This document shows positions 27,150 to 36,282 of a DNA stretch of 64,000 bases, piece after piece. The stretch is from NCBI RefSeq assembly GCF_000612725.1, contig NZ_HG964456.1, positions 124,001 to 188,000 of the forward strand. The letters are read 5' to 3'. Within the stretch, counting starts at the first letter, position 1. The number at the start of each line of letters is the position of its first letter. The stretch is from Mycolicibacterium austroafricanum (GTDB taxonomy: Bacteria > Actinomycetota > Actinomycetes > Mycobacteriales > Mycobacteriaceae). The position numbers were made by a program, and so were the translations under genes. The notes below the pieces were generated by a model. It was not told the origin of the DNA, did not search any database, and saw nothing but the letters and a program-made list of their open reading frames with translations.

Positions 27150-29081
27150 CTAGAGCTGCACCGGGTACGTCGGCTCGCTGATCTGCGGGGTGACGGTCTT
27201 GTCCACGAAGATCGCGTACCACAGCATGAAGATGAGCACGGTCCACAGTCGACGGCTGTGATCGGTTGTGCCGCTTCGGTGTTCATCAAGCATCGCGCGT
27301 ACGGCGGCCAGCTCCACCAGGTCGCCTGCGCCCGACGTGCCGACCATCCCGTAGGCCCAGTCGAGCAGTTCGCCCGAGCGCAGCCAGTGCCGGATCGGCA
27401 CCGGGAAGCCCAGCTTCGGCCGGTTGAGGACGTGCGCGGGCACGATCGGCTCCAGGGCGCGGCGTAACGCGTACTTCGTCGTCGACCTGGTGATCTTCTG
27501 GTCATATGGCAGCCGCGAGGCCACCGCGAACACCTCGGGATCCAGGAACGGCACCCGCAACTCCAGCGAGTTGGCCATCGTCATCTTGTCCGCCTTGACC
27601 AGGATGTCGCCGCGCAGCCAGGTGAACAGGTCGATGTGCTGCATCCGCGCCACCGGGTCCCAGTCCTGCGACTGGGCGTACACCGGTGCCGTCACGTCGG
27701 TGTGCACCCACTCCGGGCGGAACCGCGGAAGCACCGCGCGCAATTGCGCGTCGGAGAAGCTGCGCGCGTTGCCGTAGTAGCGCTCCTCAAGGGTCAACGA
27801 GCCCCGGTGCAGCAGGCTCTTGCCGCGCATACCTTCGGGCAGCGGGCCGGCCATCCTGCCGACCGACTTGCGCAGCCCCCGCGGCAGATAGTCGAAAGGC
27901 TTGAGCGACAACGGCTCCCGGTAGATCGTGTAGCCGCCGAACAACTCGTCGGCCCCCTCGCCGGAGAGCACCACCTTGACGTGTTTGCGCGCTTCCCTGG
28001 CGATGAAGTACAGCGGCACCAGCGCCGGGTCGGCCACGGGTTCGTCCAGGTACCAGACGATCTCGGGGAGCGCTGCGACGAACTCCTGCTGGCTCACCAC
28101 CTTGGTGACGTGCCGCGCGCCGATCGCCTCGGCCGACGCGACGGCGACGTCGACCTCGGAGAACCCTTCCCGCTCGAAACCCGTCGTGAACGTGATCAGC
28201 CGCGGGTTGTGCCGCATCGCCAGCGCTGCGATGGCGGTCGAGTCGATACCGCCGGACAGGAACGCGCCCACGGTCACGTCGGCGCGCATGTGCTTGGCCA
28301 CCGAGTCCTCGAGCGCCGCGGTGATCTCGTCGTAGCGGGCCTGCTCAGCACCGGCGCGGAACGCCACCGCGTCGAATCGCGGCCGGAAGTAGCGGGTCAC
28401 CTCAGGTTGCGCACCTGGGCGGACCCGCGCGTAGCTGCCCGACTCGAGCCGGCGGATTCCGCGGTGCAGTGTCTCGGGCTCGGGGACGTACTGCAGCACG
28501 GTGTAGTGCTGGACGGCACGCTCGTCGACGCCGAGGTCGAAACCGAGCCGGTCTGCGATGTCGAGCAGGCACTTCTTCTCGCTGCCCACCGCGGTACCGC
28601 CCGTGCCGGTGGCCAGATACAGCGGTTTGATGCCGAACGGATCCCTGGCGCAGAACAGTTCCTGCGCCACGCTGTCCCACAGCGCGAAGGCGAACATGCC
28701 CCGCAGCCTCGTCAGCGCGTCGGCGCCCCAGTGGTGATAGGCGGCCACGATCGCCTCGCCGTCGCCGTCGGTGTGGAACTCCGCGCCGAATTCGGAACGG
28801 AGTGCGTCACGCAGCTCCAGGTAGTTGTAGATCTCGCCGTTGAACACCAGCGTGTAGCGGCCCGGCGCCTCCGGCGGCCCCCACCGCAGCGGCTGGTGGC
28901 TGTGGGCGATGTCGATGATCGAGAGCCGGTTGAACCCGAGCACCACGCGGGTGTCGTTCCACGTCCCCGGCTCGTCCGGGCCGCGGTGACGCATCTGGGC
29001 CGACGCCGCCGACACCGCATCAACGGTGGTGGGGGAAACCTCAGAGGAAGGGTCGATGACCAGCGCCAGCAGTCCGCACAC
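27150..29081 (-). CDS. asnB: AsnB, glutamine-hydrolysing asparagine synthetase
   Basis: 643 residues. The start is the GTG at 29079-29081 because the next codon is Cys: after Met removal this Cys is the glutaminase nucleophile (M-C-G-L-L-A). The N-terminal Ntn domain has RHRGPDEPG and NGEIYNYLEL. The synthetase domain has the PP-loop SGGIDSTAIAAL, SGEGADELFGGY and a C-terminal helical region. It makes asparagine from aspartate, glutamine and ATP. CATACT lies 6 nt before the GTG, independent support for this start and for a leaderless mRNA. Some mycobacterial AsnB proteins amidate cell-wall precursors; that cannot be told here. Confidence 0.94.
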   Translation of the reverse strand: MCGLLALVIDPSSEVSPTTVDAVSAASAQMRHRGPDEPGTWNDTRVVLGFNRLSIIDIAHSHQPLRWGPPEAPGRYTLVFNGEIYNYLELRDALRSEFGAEFHTDGDGEAIVAAYHHWGADALTRLRGMFAFALWDSVAQELFCARDPFGIKPLYLATGTGGTAVGSEKKCLLDIADRLGFDLGVDERAVQHYTVLQYVPEPETLHRGIRRLESGSYARVRPGAQPEVTRYFRPRFDAVAFRAGAEQARYDEITAALEDSVAKHMRADVTVGAFLSGGIDSTAIAALAMRHNPRLITFTTGFEREGFSEVDVAVASAEAIGARHVTKVVSQQEFVAALPEIVWYLDEPVADPALVPLYFIAREARKHVKVVLSGEGADELFGGYTIYREPLSLKPFDYLPRGLRKSVGRMAGPLPEGMRGKSLLHRGSLTLEERYYGNARSFSDAQLRAVLPRFRPEWVHTDVTAPVYAQSQDWDPVARMQHIDLFTWLRGDILVKADKMTMANSLELRVPFLDPEVFAVASRLPYDQKITRSTTKYALRRALEPIVPAHVLNRPKLGFPVPIRHWLRSGELLDWAYGMVGTSGAGDLVELAAVRAMLDEHRSGTTDHSRRLWTVLIFMLWYAIFVDKTVTPQISEPTYPVQL

Positions 29082-29093
29082 CGCGCCAGTATG
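29082..29093 (-). promoter_or_regulatory. Leaderless promoter of asnB
   Basis: On the minus strand CATACT (29088-29093) is followed by 6 nt and the GTG start, with no ribosome site. The spacing fits transcription starting at the start codon. Confidence 0.65.
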
Positions 29094-29240
29094 CCTAATC
29101 CGCAACGCCCGTCGAACCCGGCACGCACACGCATTCAGCAGTCGCTTCGCGCGACGTCCCGGGCGTGGTCTACGCTGCGTAGTATTCGATTCAGCCGTCT
29201 GACCGCGCGCCGGTCAATCGACTTGGTAGGAGGCGCCAAC

Positions 29241-30275
29241 GTGTCCGCTCGCGGCCTGAAGTTGGTGGCATTGTCCCTGCTCCTTGGCGGGACGACGGTG
29301 CTACTCAGCGGATGCAGCTGGTCGGAGGTGCTCGGCCTCGGCTGGCCCAACGGCATCACCCCCGAAGCGCATCTGAACCGTGAACTCTGGATCGGTTCGG
29401 TGATCGCAGCCTTGGTCGTCGGCGCGATCGTCTACGTCCTGCTGTTCTGGACCATGGCCTTCCACCGCAAGAAGAAGGGCGACACGGAGCTGCCGCGTCA
29501 GTTCGGCTACAACATGCCGCTCGAACTGACGCTGACGGTGATCCCGTTCATCATCATCTCGGTGCTCTTCTACTTCACCGTCGTGGTGCAGGAGAAGATG
29601 GTCCACAAAGAGGACAACCCCGAGGTCGTCATCGACGTCACGGCCTACCAGTGGAACTGGAAGTTCGGCTACCAGAAGGTCGACTTCGCCGACGGCACGC
29701 TGACCTACGACGGTGAAGACAATGCGCGCAAAGAGGCCATGGTGTCGCGGCCCGAGGGCGTCGACAGCCACGGCAACGACCGCGTCGGTGCGATCTACGG
29801 CAAGAACCCCGAGGACCGCTCCTACCTGAACTTCGACAAGATCGAGACGCTGGGCTCGTCCACCGAGATCCCGGTGCTGGTGGTCCCTGCGGGCAAGCGG
29901 ATCGAGTTCGAAATCGCCTCGGCCGACGTCATCCACGGGTTCTGGGTGCCCGAGTTCCTGTTCAAGCGGGACGTGATGCCCAACCCCGAGGAGAACAACT
30001 CCGACAACGTCTTCCAGATCAGCGAGATCAACCAGACCGGCGCCTTCGTCGGCCGGTGCACGGAGATGTGCGGCACCTACCACGCGATGATGAACTTCGA
30101 GCTGCGCGTCGTGGAGCCCAACGACTTCAAGGCCTACCTCGACCAGCGCAGCGCAGGGAAGACGAACGCCGAAGCGCTGCTCGCGATCAACCAGCCGCCG
30201 CTGGCGATCACCACCAAGCCGTTCGACACCCGGCGCGGAGAGCTGGCGCCGCAAATGCCCCAGGCGAGCAGGTAA
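29241..30275 (+). CDS. ctaC: CtaC, cytochrome c oxidase subunit II
   Basis: 344 residues. The aa3 oxidase subunit that receives electrons at the CuA centre. It has a lipoprotein signal with LLSGC (Cys near residue 24), two membrane hairpins (about 50-72 and 95-118), then a periplasmic cupredoxin domain. The CuA ligands are CTEMCGTYHAMM plus the upstream His of VIHGFWVPE. The GTG at 29241 with AGGAGG 8 nt upstream is chosen; the frame is open far upstream, but that part is antisense to asnB. ctaF follows after 9 nt. Confidence 0.95.
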   Translation: MSARGLKLVALSLLLGGTTVLLSGCSWSEVLGLGWPNGITPEAHLNRELWIGSVIAALVVGAIVYVLLFWTMAFHRKKKGDTELPRQFGYNMPLELTLTVIPFIIISVLFYFTVVVQEKMVHKEDNPEVVIDVTAYQWNWKFGYQKVDFADGTLTYDGEDNARKEAMVSRPEGVDSHGNDRVGAIYGKNPEDRSYLNFDKIETLGSSTEIPVLVVPAGKRIEFEIASADVIHGFWVPEFLFKRDVMPNPEENNSDNVFQISEINQTGAFVGRCTEMCGTYHAMMNFELRVVEPNDFKAYLDQRSAGKTNAEALLAINQPPLAITTKPFDTRRGELAPQMPQASR

Positions 30276-30284
30276 GGACAGCAG

Positions 30285-30704
30285 ATGCACATCGAAGCCA
30301 GGTTGTTCGAATTCCTGACGGCGTTCTTCGCGCTGTCGACCGTGGTCTACGCCGTGCTGACCGATCTGTTCGCTCGCGGCGGCATCGAGTGGGCGGGCAC
30401 CACCGCGCTCGCACTCACCACCGGCCTGACGCTCATCACGGGCACGTTCTTCCGGTTCGTCGCGCGGCGGCTCGACACCCGGCCCGAGGACTACGAGGAC
30501 GCCGAGATCGCCGACGGCGCGGGGGAGCTCGGCTTCTTCAGCCCGCACAGCTGGTGGCCGGTGATGATCGCGCTGGCTGGTTCGGTGACCGCGGTCGGCA
30601 TGGCGCTGTGGCTGCCCTGGCTGATCGTCGCCGGCGTCTGCTTCATCCTGACCACAGTGGCGGGCCTGGTGTTCGAGTACCACTGGGGACCCGAGAAGCA
30701 CTGA
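30285..30704 (+). CDS. ctaF: CtaF, cytochrome c oxidase subunit IV
   Basis: 139 residues with four membrane segments in two pairs, typical of the actinobacterial subunit IV that stabilises the aa3 oxidase. The MHIEARLFEFLTAFFAL start and the loop RPEDYEDAEIADGAGELGFFSP are characteristic. The ATG follows AAGGACAGCAG. It is in an operon with ctaC; subunit I (ctaD) is elsewhere in the genome, as is usual in mycobacteria. Confidence 0.93.
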   Translation: MHIEARLFEFLTAFFALSTVVYAVLTDLFARGGIEWAGTTALALTTGLTLITGTFFRFVARRLDTRPEDYEDAEIADGAGELGFFSPHSWWPVMIALAGSVTAVGMALWLPWLIVAGVCFILTTVAGLVFEYHWGPEKH

Positions 30705-30861
30705 CCCGGCGTCGGCGCAAGGTCACAATCAGGGCATGAGTTCGCCTGCAACACGCATTGAGCCGTCCGTTCGGGTGCTGCCGTTGGGTAGTGTTGCCGA
30801 GGCGCCATGAGCCGTCACGGCGACCACCGGCGCCGGAGAAGCAGTCGAAAAGGATAGGTAG

Positions 30862-31698
30862 ATGAGCGGGCCGAATCCTCCTGAGGAGCCGGGTGGCCAG
30901 CCCGCCCCGGACGACGCCACCCGGGGAGTCGACAACCCCGACACCGGCCAGACCGATTTCTACTCGCGCGCCTACTCGGCGCCGGAATCCGAACAGTTCG
31001 TCAGCCCGCCCTACGTGCCCGCCGACGCGTCACTCTATGACTACGACACCTACGACGCCGACGCCGACGCCGAACTGGCGCCTCCGCCGCGGTGGCCGTG
31101 GGTCGTCGGCATCGTCGCCATCGTCGCCGCGATCGCACTGGTCGTGTCGGTGTCGGTACTGGTGACCCGTAGCGACACGGACAATCTCGCCACGCCCCAG
31201 ACGACGACACGGCCGGCGCCGCCCGTGCAGGACGAGTTCACCACCACCGAACCGCCGCCACCGCCGCCTCCACCGCCCACGACGGAGCCTCCGCCGCCAC
31301 CACCGGAGACGGTCACGGTGACAGAGCCGCCACCGCCGCCGCCGGAAACCACCGCGGCGCCGCCTCCACCGCCCCCGGCGACCACCGAACCGCCTCCGCC
31401 GCCGCCGACGACCACGACGCGTGCCGGGCCGCGACAGGTCACCTACTCGGTGACCGGCACGAAGGCGCCGGGCGACATCATCACCGTCACCTACATCGAC
31501 GCGTCGGGACGCAGCCGCACCCAACGCAACGTCTACATCCCGTGGTCACTGACGGTCACCCCGATCTCCCAGTCCGAGGTCGGCTCGGTGCAGGCATCGA
31601 GCCTGTTCATGGTGAGTCGGCTGAACTGTTCGATCACGACCAGCGACGGAACGGTGTTGTCCTCCAACACCAGCAACGCCGCGCAGACCAGCTGTTAG
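30862..31698 (+). CDS. mmpS3: MmpS3-type membrane protein
   Basis: 278 residues. The cytoplasmic N-terminus (about 1-73) is rich in Asp, Pro and Tyr. One membrane segment (about 77-100) is followed by a long extracytoplasmic linker (about 112-190) made of poly-proline blocks separated by Thr/Glu, and then the C-terminal MmpS beta-sandwich domain (VTYSVTGTKAPGDIITVTYIDASG to the end) with two cysteines. Unlike MmpS4/5 it has no MmpL partner here. The linker is GC-rich and repetitive. The ATG follows AAAGGATAGGTAG. Recalled homologue: Rv2198c. Confidence 0.9.
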   Translation: MSGPNPPEEPGGQPAPDDATRGVDNPDTGQTDFYSRAYSAPESEQFVSPPYVPADASLYDYDTYDADADAELAPPPRWPWVVGIVAIVAAIALVVSVSVLVTRSDTDNLATPQTTTRPAPPVQDEFTTTEPPPPPPPPPTTEPPPPPPETVTVTEPPPPPPETTAAPPPPPPATTEPPPPPPTTTTRAGPRQVTYSVTGTKAPGDIITVTYIDASGRSRTQRNVYIPWSLTVTPISQSEVGSVQASSLFMVSRLNCSITTSDGTVLSSNTSNAAQTSC

Positions 31699-31713
31699 GG
31701 CATGGCACCGTAG

Positions 31714-32373
31714 ATGACGAATCTCACCGACAACACCCGGACGCGTCGCGGTTTCGACGTCGCGGCACTCGACCGCACCGACCGCATCCTGCTCGGCGCC
31801 GCCGTCGTCGTCTGGCTGGCCGCGCTCGGCGCGGGCGTCGCGGCGACCGTCGCGCTGGTCGACCTGTCCCGCGGTCACGTGGAATCGGCCGCGGACTCCG
31901 GCACACCGTGGGTGCTCTACACGATCATCGGTGTCTCCGCGGCGGTCATCGTGGCGGCCGTGCCGCTGCTACTGCGAGCCCGGCGCACCGCCGAGGCGGA
32001 CGCCCCGGCCGCGCCGCAGCGCCCGGTGACCGAGACCGCACCGCCGCCGCCGGCGCGGGGGATCGACGCGCCGACCGAGAAGCTGCGCGCCGCGCGCCCC
32101 AGCGAGGGCAGTGGGCCGCTGCCGCGCGCCCTGCGGTCGTCGGCTGCTCCCGTTTCCGCGGTGACCGACCAGGTGTTCCTGCGTTGCACCGCGTCGATCG
32201 CGAGCGCGATGGGCGTTGCCACACTGCTGGTCTCGGTGTCGACGTACCTGATGGCCGTCGACAGCGACACGGCGGCATGGGTGCTCTACGGCGTCGTCGG
32301 CGTCGTCACGGTGGGCATGGTCGCCATCCCGTGGTATTTCCTGCGCGAGCTGCGCGCCGACGCCGTCAGCTGA
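31714..32373 (+). CDS. Membrane protein, four segments (Rv2197c-like)
   Basis: 219 residues. Two pairs of membrane segments (about 25-50 and 68-88; 160-180 and 185-207) are separated by a cytoplasmic loop of about 70 residues rich in Ala, Pro and Arg. I see no enzymatic motif. It lies 15 nt after mmpS3 and ends about 180 bp before the convergent qcr operon. Function unknown. Confidence 0.8.
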   Translation: MTNLTDNTRTRRGFDVAALDRTDRILLGAAVVVWLAALGAGVAATVALVDLSRGHVESAADSGTPWVLYTIIGVSAAVIVAAVPLLLRARRTAEADAPAAPQRPVTETAPPPPARGIDAPTEKLRAARPSEGSGPLPRALRSSAAPVSAVTDQVFLRCTASIASAMGVATLLVSVSTYLMAVDSDTAAWVLYGVVGVVTVGMVAIPWYFLRELRADAVS

Positions 32374-32497
32374 GCCGCTTCCGGCGCGCTGTGGGCCCAG
32401 CTGCCACACGAATCCGTCGTCGGCAGAGCCCTTCTCGCGCTCTCGCTGTGAAGCGTGGATGTGTGCGACGGGGGAGACGGGCGCGCGCACTGCCCAA

Positions 32498-32542
32498 AAC
32501 AAATGATCCGCCTCACCCTGGCCGGCTGAGGCGGATCATTTG
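32498..32542. terminator. Bidirectional intrinsic terminator with perfect 17-bp stem
   Basis: ACAAATGATCCGCCTCA (32498-32514) pairs perfectly with TGAGGCGGATCATTTGT (32526-32542) across an 11-nt loop. The A/T base of the stem gives T-rich exits both ways; on the minus strand the stem runs into TTTTGGG. It lies between the mmpS3 unit and the end of qcrB and should stop transcription from both sides. The rest of the gap (32374-32497) shows nothing else clear. Confidence 0.9.
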
Positions 32543-32556
32543 TGTCGTCTGGACCG

Positions 32557-34206
32557 TCAGTGGTGCCCGTTTGACGATCCGTTGGAGGCGCTGGTGCGCT
32601 CCTGGTGCTCGCGCAGGGCCGTGAGCGCGCGGCGCTCGGCTGCATGGGCAGCTTCGTCGAGTGCCTCGTGCTCGGACAGCGGATCGCCCTTGAGGAAGCT
32701 GCCGCTGCCGGGTGCGCCGGCAGAGCCCAGCTTGTTCATCCGCTTGGGCAGCGCAGCGCCCTGGTACTCCAGCGGAATCGGGTGACCGTGCTCGTCGACG
32801 GGGCCCAGCGGCTGGTGCAGCTCGACGTACGCGCCGTGCGGCAGCCGCTTGATGATGCCCGTCTCGACGCCGTGTTCGAGCACCGCGCGGTCGCTGCGCT
32901 GCAGACCCACCGCCCAGCGGTACGCGACGAAGTACACGATCGCCGGCAGCACCACCATGCCCACGCGGCCGATCCATGTCGTCGCGTTGAGCGAGATGTG
33001 GAACTTCAGCGCGATGATGTCGTTCATGCACGCGAACGTCAGCACGATGTAGAACGCGATCGCTGCGGCGCCCACCGCCGTGCGCGTCGGTGCGTCACGT
33101 GGACGCTGCAGCAGGTTGTGGTGCGCATCGTCGCCGCTGAGCTTCTTCTCGATGAAGGGGTAGGCCGCCAGCAGCGTGAAGATCAGGCCCATGCCCACGG
33201 CGACCCACACGCCCTGCGGGATGGTGTGGCCGAACGGGTAGAACTCCCACGCCGGCCACAGCCGGATCAGGCCGTCCGTCCACATCATGTAGAAGTCGGG
33301 CTGGCTGCCCGCCGACACCTGCGACGGCTTGTACGGACCGATCGTCCACACCGGGTTGATCTGAAGCAGACCGCCCATCAGGCCGAGGACGCCGACGGTC
33401 ATCGCGAAGAACGCACCGGACTTCACCGCGAACACCGGCATCACGCGCACGCCGACGACGTTGGTCTCGGTGCGGCCCGGGCCGGGGAACTGGGTGTGCT
33501 TCTGGAACCACACCAGCGCGAGGTGAACTCCGATGAGCGCCAGGATGATTCCCGGGATCAACAGGATGTGCAGCGCGTACAGCCGCGGGATCAGGATGTC
33601 GCCGGGGAAGTCACCGCCGAACAGCGCCCAGTGCATCCAGGTGCCGACAATCGGGATACCCATCGTGATGCCCGACAGTGCGGCGCGGATGCCGGTGCCC
33701 GACAGCAGGTCGTCCGGCAGCGAGTAACCGAAGAAACCCTCGAACATGGCCAGGATCAGCAGCAGTGAGCCGATCACCCAGTTGGCCTCGCGCGGCCGGC
33801 GGAACGCACCGGTGAAGAAGATACGGGCGAGGTGAACCATGATCGACGCCGCGAACAGCAGGGCCGCCCAGTGGTGGACCTGTCGGACGAACAGTCCGCC
33901 GCGCACCTCGAAGCTGATATCCAGCGTCGTCTCGTAGGCCCGCGACATGCCGACACCGCGCAACGGCTGGTAGACGCCGTCGTAGGTGACGTGGGCCATC
34001 GACGGATCGAAGAACAGCGTCAACCAGACTCCGGTGAGGAGCAGCACGATGAAGCTGTACATCGCGATCTCGCCGAGCAGGAAGGACCAGTGCGTCGGGA
34101 AGACCTTGTTGAGCTGTCGACGCACCGCGGCCGACGGGTGGTACCGCGAATCGATCGCGTTGCCCTGTCGGGCGGCGATCTCGGCGGCGGTTGGACGTGG
34201 GCTCAT
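32557..34206 (-). CDS. qcrB: QcrB, cytochrome b of the bc1 complex
   Basis: 549 residues. Membrane core of menaquinol:cytochrome c reductase, with at least eight segments. Haem-ligand histidines are in the VHHWAAL and VHLARIFF-type helices and in WMHWALFGGDFPG / LHILLIPG. The long C-terminal extension (about residues 420-549), with two more segments and a charged tail, is typical of actinobacteria. The protein is the target of Q203-type inhibitors in M. tuberculosis. The start ATG overlaps the qcrA stop (ATGA). Confidence 0.96.
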   Translation of the reverse strand: MSPRPTAAEIAARQGNAIDSRYHPSAAVRRQLNKVFPTHWSFLLGEIAMYSFIVLLLTGVWLTLFFDPSMAHVTYDGVYQPLRGVGMSRAYETTLDISFEVRGGLFVRQVHHWAALLFAASIMVHLARIFFTGAFRRPREANWVIGSLLLILAMFEGFFGYSLPDDLLSGTGIRAALSGITMGIPIVGTWMHWALFGGDFPGDILIPRLYALHILLIPGIILALIGVHLALVWFQKHTQFPGPGRTETNVVGVRVMPVFAVKSGAFFAMTVGVLGLMGGLLQINPVWTIGPYKPSQVSAGSQPDFYMMWTDGLIRLWPAWEFYPFGHTIPQGVWVAVGMGLIFTLLAAYPFIEKKLSGDDAHHNLLQRPRDAPTRTAVGAAAIAFYIVLTFACMNDIIALKFHISLNATTWIGRVGMVVLPAIVYFVAYRWAVGLQRSDRAVLEHGVETGIIKRLPHGAYVELHQPLGPVDEHGHPIPLEYQGAALPKRMNKLGSAGAPGSGSFLKGDPLSEHEALDEAAHAAERRALTALREHQERTSASNGSSNGHH

Positions 34207-35411
34207 GACTTGCGCTCCCAGAATGCCGGTCCGACGGGTTCGATGAAGTCGCCGTTGGCGACCAAGTAGCCGTCCTGGTCAATCGTGATCGGCAGCTGCG
34301 CCAGCGCGCGGGCAGCCGGTCCGAAGATCGGCTTGGCGAAGTGCAGCGCGTCGAACTGCGACTGATGGCAGGGGCACAGGATGCGGTAGGTCTGCTGCTC
34401 GTACAGCGACGAGGGGCAGCCCAGGTGCGAGCACACCTTCGTGTACGCGAACAGTTCGCCGAAGTTGAAGCTCTCCTGCCCACGACGCTTGACCACGCGT
34501 TTCATGTCGGCGGGCTTGATACGGATCAACATCACGGGATTGCGCACACCCATCGCGATCTCGAACAGGTGGTGCTCCGACTCGACCGTCGTCCCGTCAC
34601 CGTCGGATTCCCGCCACGGGTAGACGGTCTCCATGCCGCCGGCGTCGAGGTCCTCCGGCCGCATCTTGACGTACGGGGACTCGCCGGGCTTGCCGGTCGC
34701 GCGGGCCAGGTAGATGGTCTCGCCATGGAATCGGGGAGTCCACCCCGACGTCCACAGCACCGCCTTGGGGCCCTCGGCCGTGGGAACCACCGGCTTCCAC
34801 GGATTCTTGATGAGGCCACCGATGAACGCGACGGCGGTGCCCAGGCCGAACGCGCCGAACCCGATACCGAGCGAGAGCCCGATCATCTTGCGCCGCTTGA
34901 TCGTCGAACCGTCCAGCGCATCACCGAGATTGGCCGCGACGGTCTTGCGGTGAAGCTCGGGGGAGCGGCCGTCGTGGCGCTCCTGGATCGAGATCTCCTC
35001 GGGGATGAACTTCTTCTGGAACAGCACCGCGCCGACGCCGATGGCCAGCACCGACAGGCCGAAGGTCAGGCCGTAGAGCGGCGTGGTCAGCGAATACAGG
35101 AACTCACCTTCGTCGCCGAACGGCTTGTACTCCCACGGCCAGAACAGGAAGATCAGCAGCAGGGCCAAGCCCGAAAAACCGGCCAGCAGAAACCAATACG
35201 CGACAGTGCGCTCGGCGCGCTTCTCGGCCTTGGTGCCGGGAACGGGCCAGCGCGGCTCCTTGTAGACGATCTCGACACCGTCGAGTTTGCCGCCCAGCTC
35301 GAGCAGCTCTTCCTGCGACATCTTCGCCAGTTCGGCGTCGGTGGGCTGCCCGGGGGCCCCGGTCTGCCCGGGGGCGTCGGTGCCCTTCACGTCGTCGTGC
35401 CCGTCACTCAT
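34203..35411 (-). CDS. qcrA: QcrA, Rieske iron-sulfur protein
   Basis: 402 residues. The 2Fe-2S motifs CSHLGC and CPCHQSQFD lie in the C-terminal third. Three membrane segments (about 72-92, 110-130 and 178-200) mark the actinobacterial type, longer than the usual single-segment Rieske protein. The ATG at 35409-35411 (MSDGHDD) overlaps the qcrC stop by 4 nt; the longer frame upstream lies in qcrC and is rejected. In the supercomplex it carries electrons from quinol to the dihaem cytochrome c. Confidence 0.96.
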   Translation of the reverse strand: MSDGHDDVKGTDAPGQTGAPGQPTDAELAKMSQEELLELGGKLDGVEIVYKEPRWPVPGTKAEKRAERTVAYWFLLAGFSGLALLLIFLFWPWEYKPFGDEGEFLYSLTTPLYGLTFGLSVLAIGVGAVLFQKKFIPEEISIQERHDGRSPELHRKTVAANLGDALDGSTIKRRKMIGLSLGIGFGAFGLGTAVAFIGGLIKNPWKPVVPTAEGPKAVLWTSGWTPRFHGETIYLARATGKPGESPYVKMRPEDLDAGGMETVYPWRESDGDGTTVESEHHLFEIAMGVRNPVMLIRIKPADMKRVVKRRGQESFNFGELFAYTKVCSHLGCPSSLYEQQTYRILCPCHQSQFDALHFAKPIFGPAARALAQLPITIDQDGYLVANGDFIEPVGPAFWERKS

Positions 35412-36214
35412 GCCCGTGCTCCGATCCACAGTGCGGCGGCGATGATGGCCACCATTCCGACGATCCACGCGACCATGCCCTCGGACGTCGGGCCGAAGCC
35501 ACCCAGTCCGAGACCGCCCGGTGTGGGCGTCTCGGCAGCCTCACGAACGTAGGCCACGATGTCGCGCTTCTCCTCCGGCGAGAGCTGACGCTCGGAGAAC
35601 TTCGGCATGTTCTGCGGGCCGGTCACCATCGCGGTGTAGATCTGGGCCGGAGTGGCCACGCCCAGGTCGGGTGCGTATTTACCGGAGGACAGCGCACCGC
35701 CCTTGCCCGTGAAGTTGTGGCAGGACGCGCAGTTGAGCCGGAACAGGTCGCCACCGCGGGCGACGTCGTTGCCGATCAGCGACTGCTCGGCGACGTGCCC
35801 GTTCTCGTCGCGGGGGACGACCGGGCCACCGCCGTTGGCCTGGATGTAGGCGCCGAGCGCGTCGGTCTGGGCCTCGTCGAACACAGGATCCTTGCGCTCG
35901 ATCTGCGCCTCATTGCGCATCGCGGGCATACGTCCGCTCGACACCTGGAAGTACACGGCGGCTTCGCCGACACCGATCAGGCTGGGACCGCGGTCGGCGA
36001 CACCCTGCAGGTTGACGCCGTGGCAGGACACGCAGGAGGTTTCGTAGAGCTGCTGACCAGTGCGCAGCAGCGCCGACGCCGATTCATCGGCGACCGCGAC
36101 CTGCGGGGATGGCGTCAAAGTGGCCGCCAGACCACCGGCCATCACCAATCCGCTCAGCAGCAGCAGAGCCGCCGTGACGCGGCGGCGCAGCCGTCGGCGC
36201 GACTTGCTGGTCAT
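35408..36214 (-). CDS. qcrC: QcrC, dihaem cytochrome c
   Basis: 268 residues. An N-terminal signal/anchor (about 12-35), two cytochrome c domains with CVSCH and CASCH, and a C-terminal membrane helix. The two haems replace a soluble cytochrome c, wiring bc1 directly to aa3. The start at 36212-36214 (MTSKSRRRLRRR) has AAGGGG just upstream. An alternative ATG at 36286, overlapping the ctaE stop by 4 nt, would add 24 residues. The operon is ctaE-qcrC-qcrA-qcrB. Confidence 0.95.
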   Translation of the reverse strand: MTSKSRRRLRRRVTAALLLLSGLVMAGGLAATLTPSPQVAVADESASALLRTGQQLYETSCVSCHGVNLQGVADRGPSLIGVGEAAVYFQVSSGRMPAMRNEAQIERKDPVFDEAQTDALGAYIQANGGGPVVPRDENGHVAEQSLIGNDVARGGDLFRLNCASCHNFTGKGGALSSGKYAPDLGVATPAQIYTAMVTGPQNMPKFSERQLSPEEKRDIVAYVREAAETPTPGGLGLGGFGPTSEGMVAWIVGMVAIIAAALWIGARA

Positions 36215-36282
36215 CGAACCCCTTCTCATCCGCTTGGTTCCCGTGGCTCCCGTGTCTCCGGTGGCCTTTGGTACAGATCGAG

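Noticed and set aside
27636..29240. Upstream extension of ctaC through asnB
   Set aside because: The frame is open, but the stretch is antisense to asnB. The GTG at 29241 has AGGAGG and gives a proper lipoprotein signal.
30862..31698. The proline blocks of mmpS3 as a frameshift or assembly artefact
   Set aside because: The frame is intact on both sides, the MmpS domain follows in frame, and Pro-rich linkers are normal for this protein.
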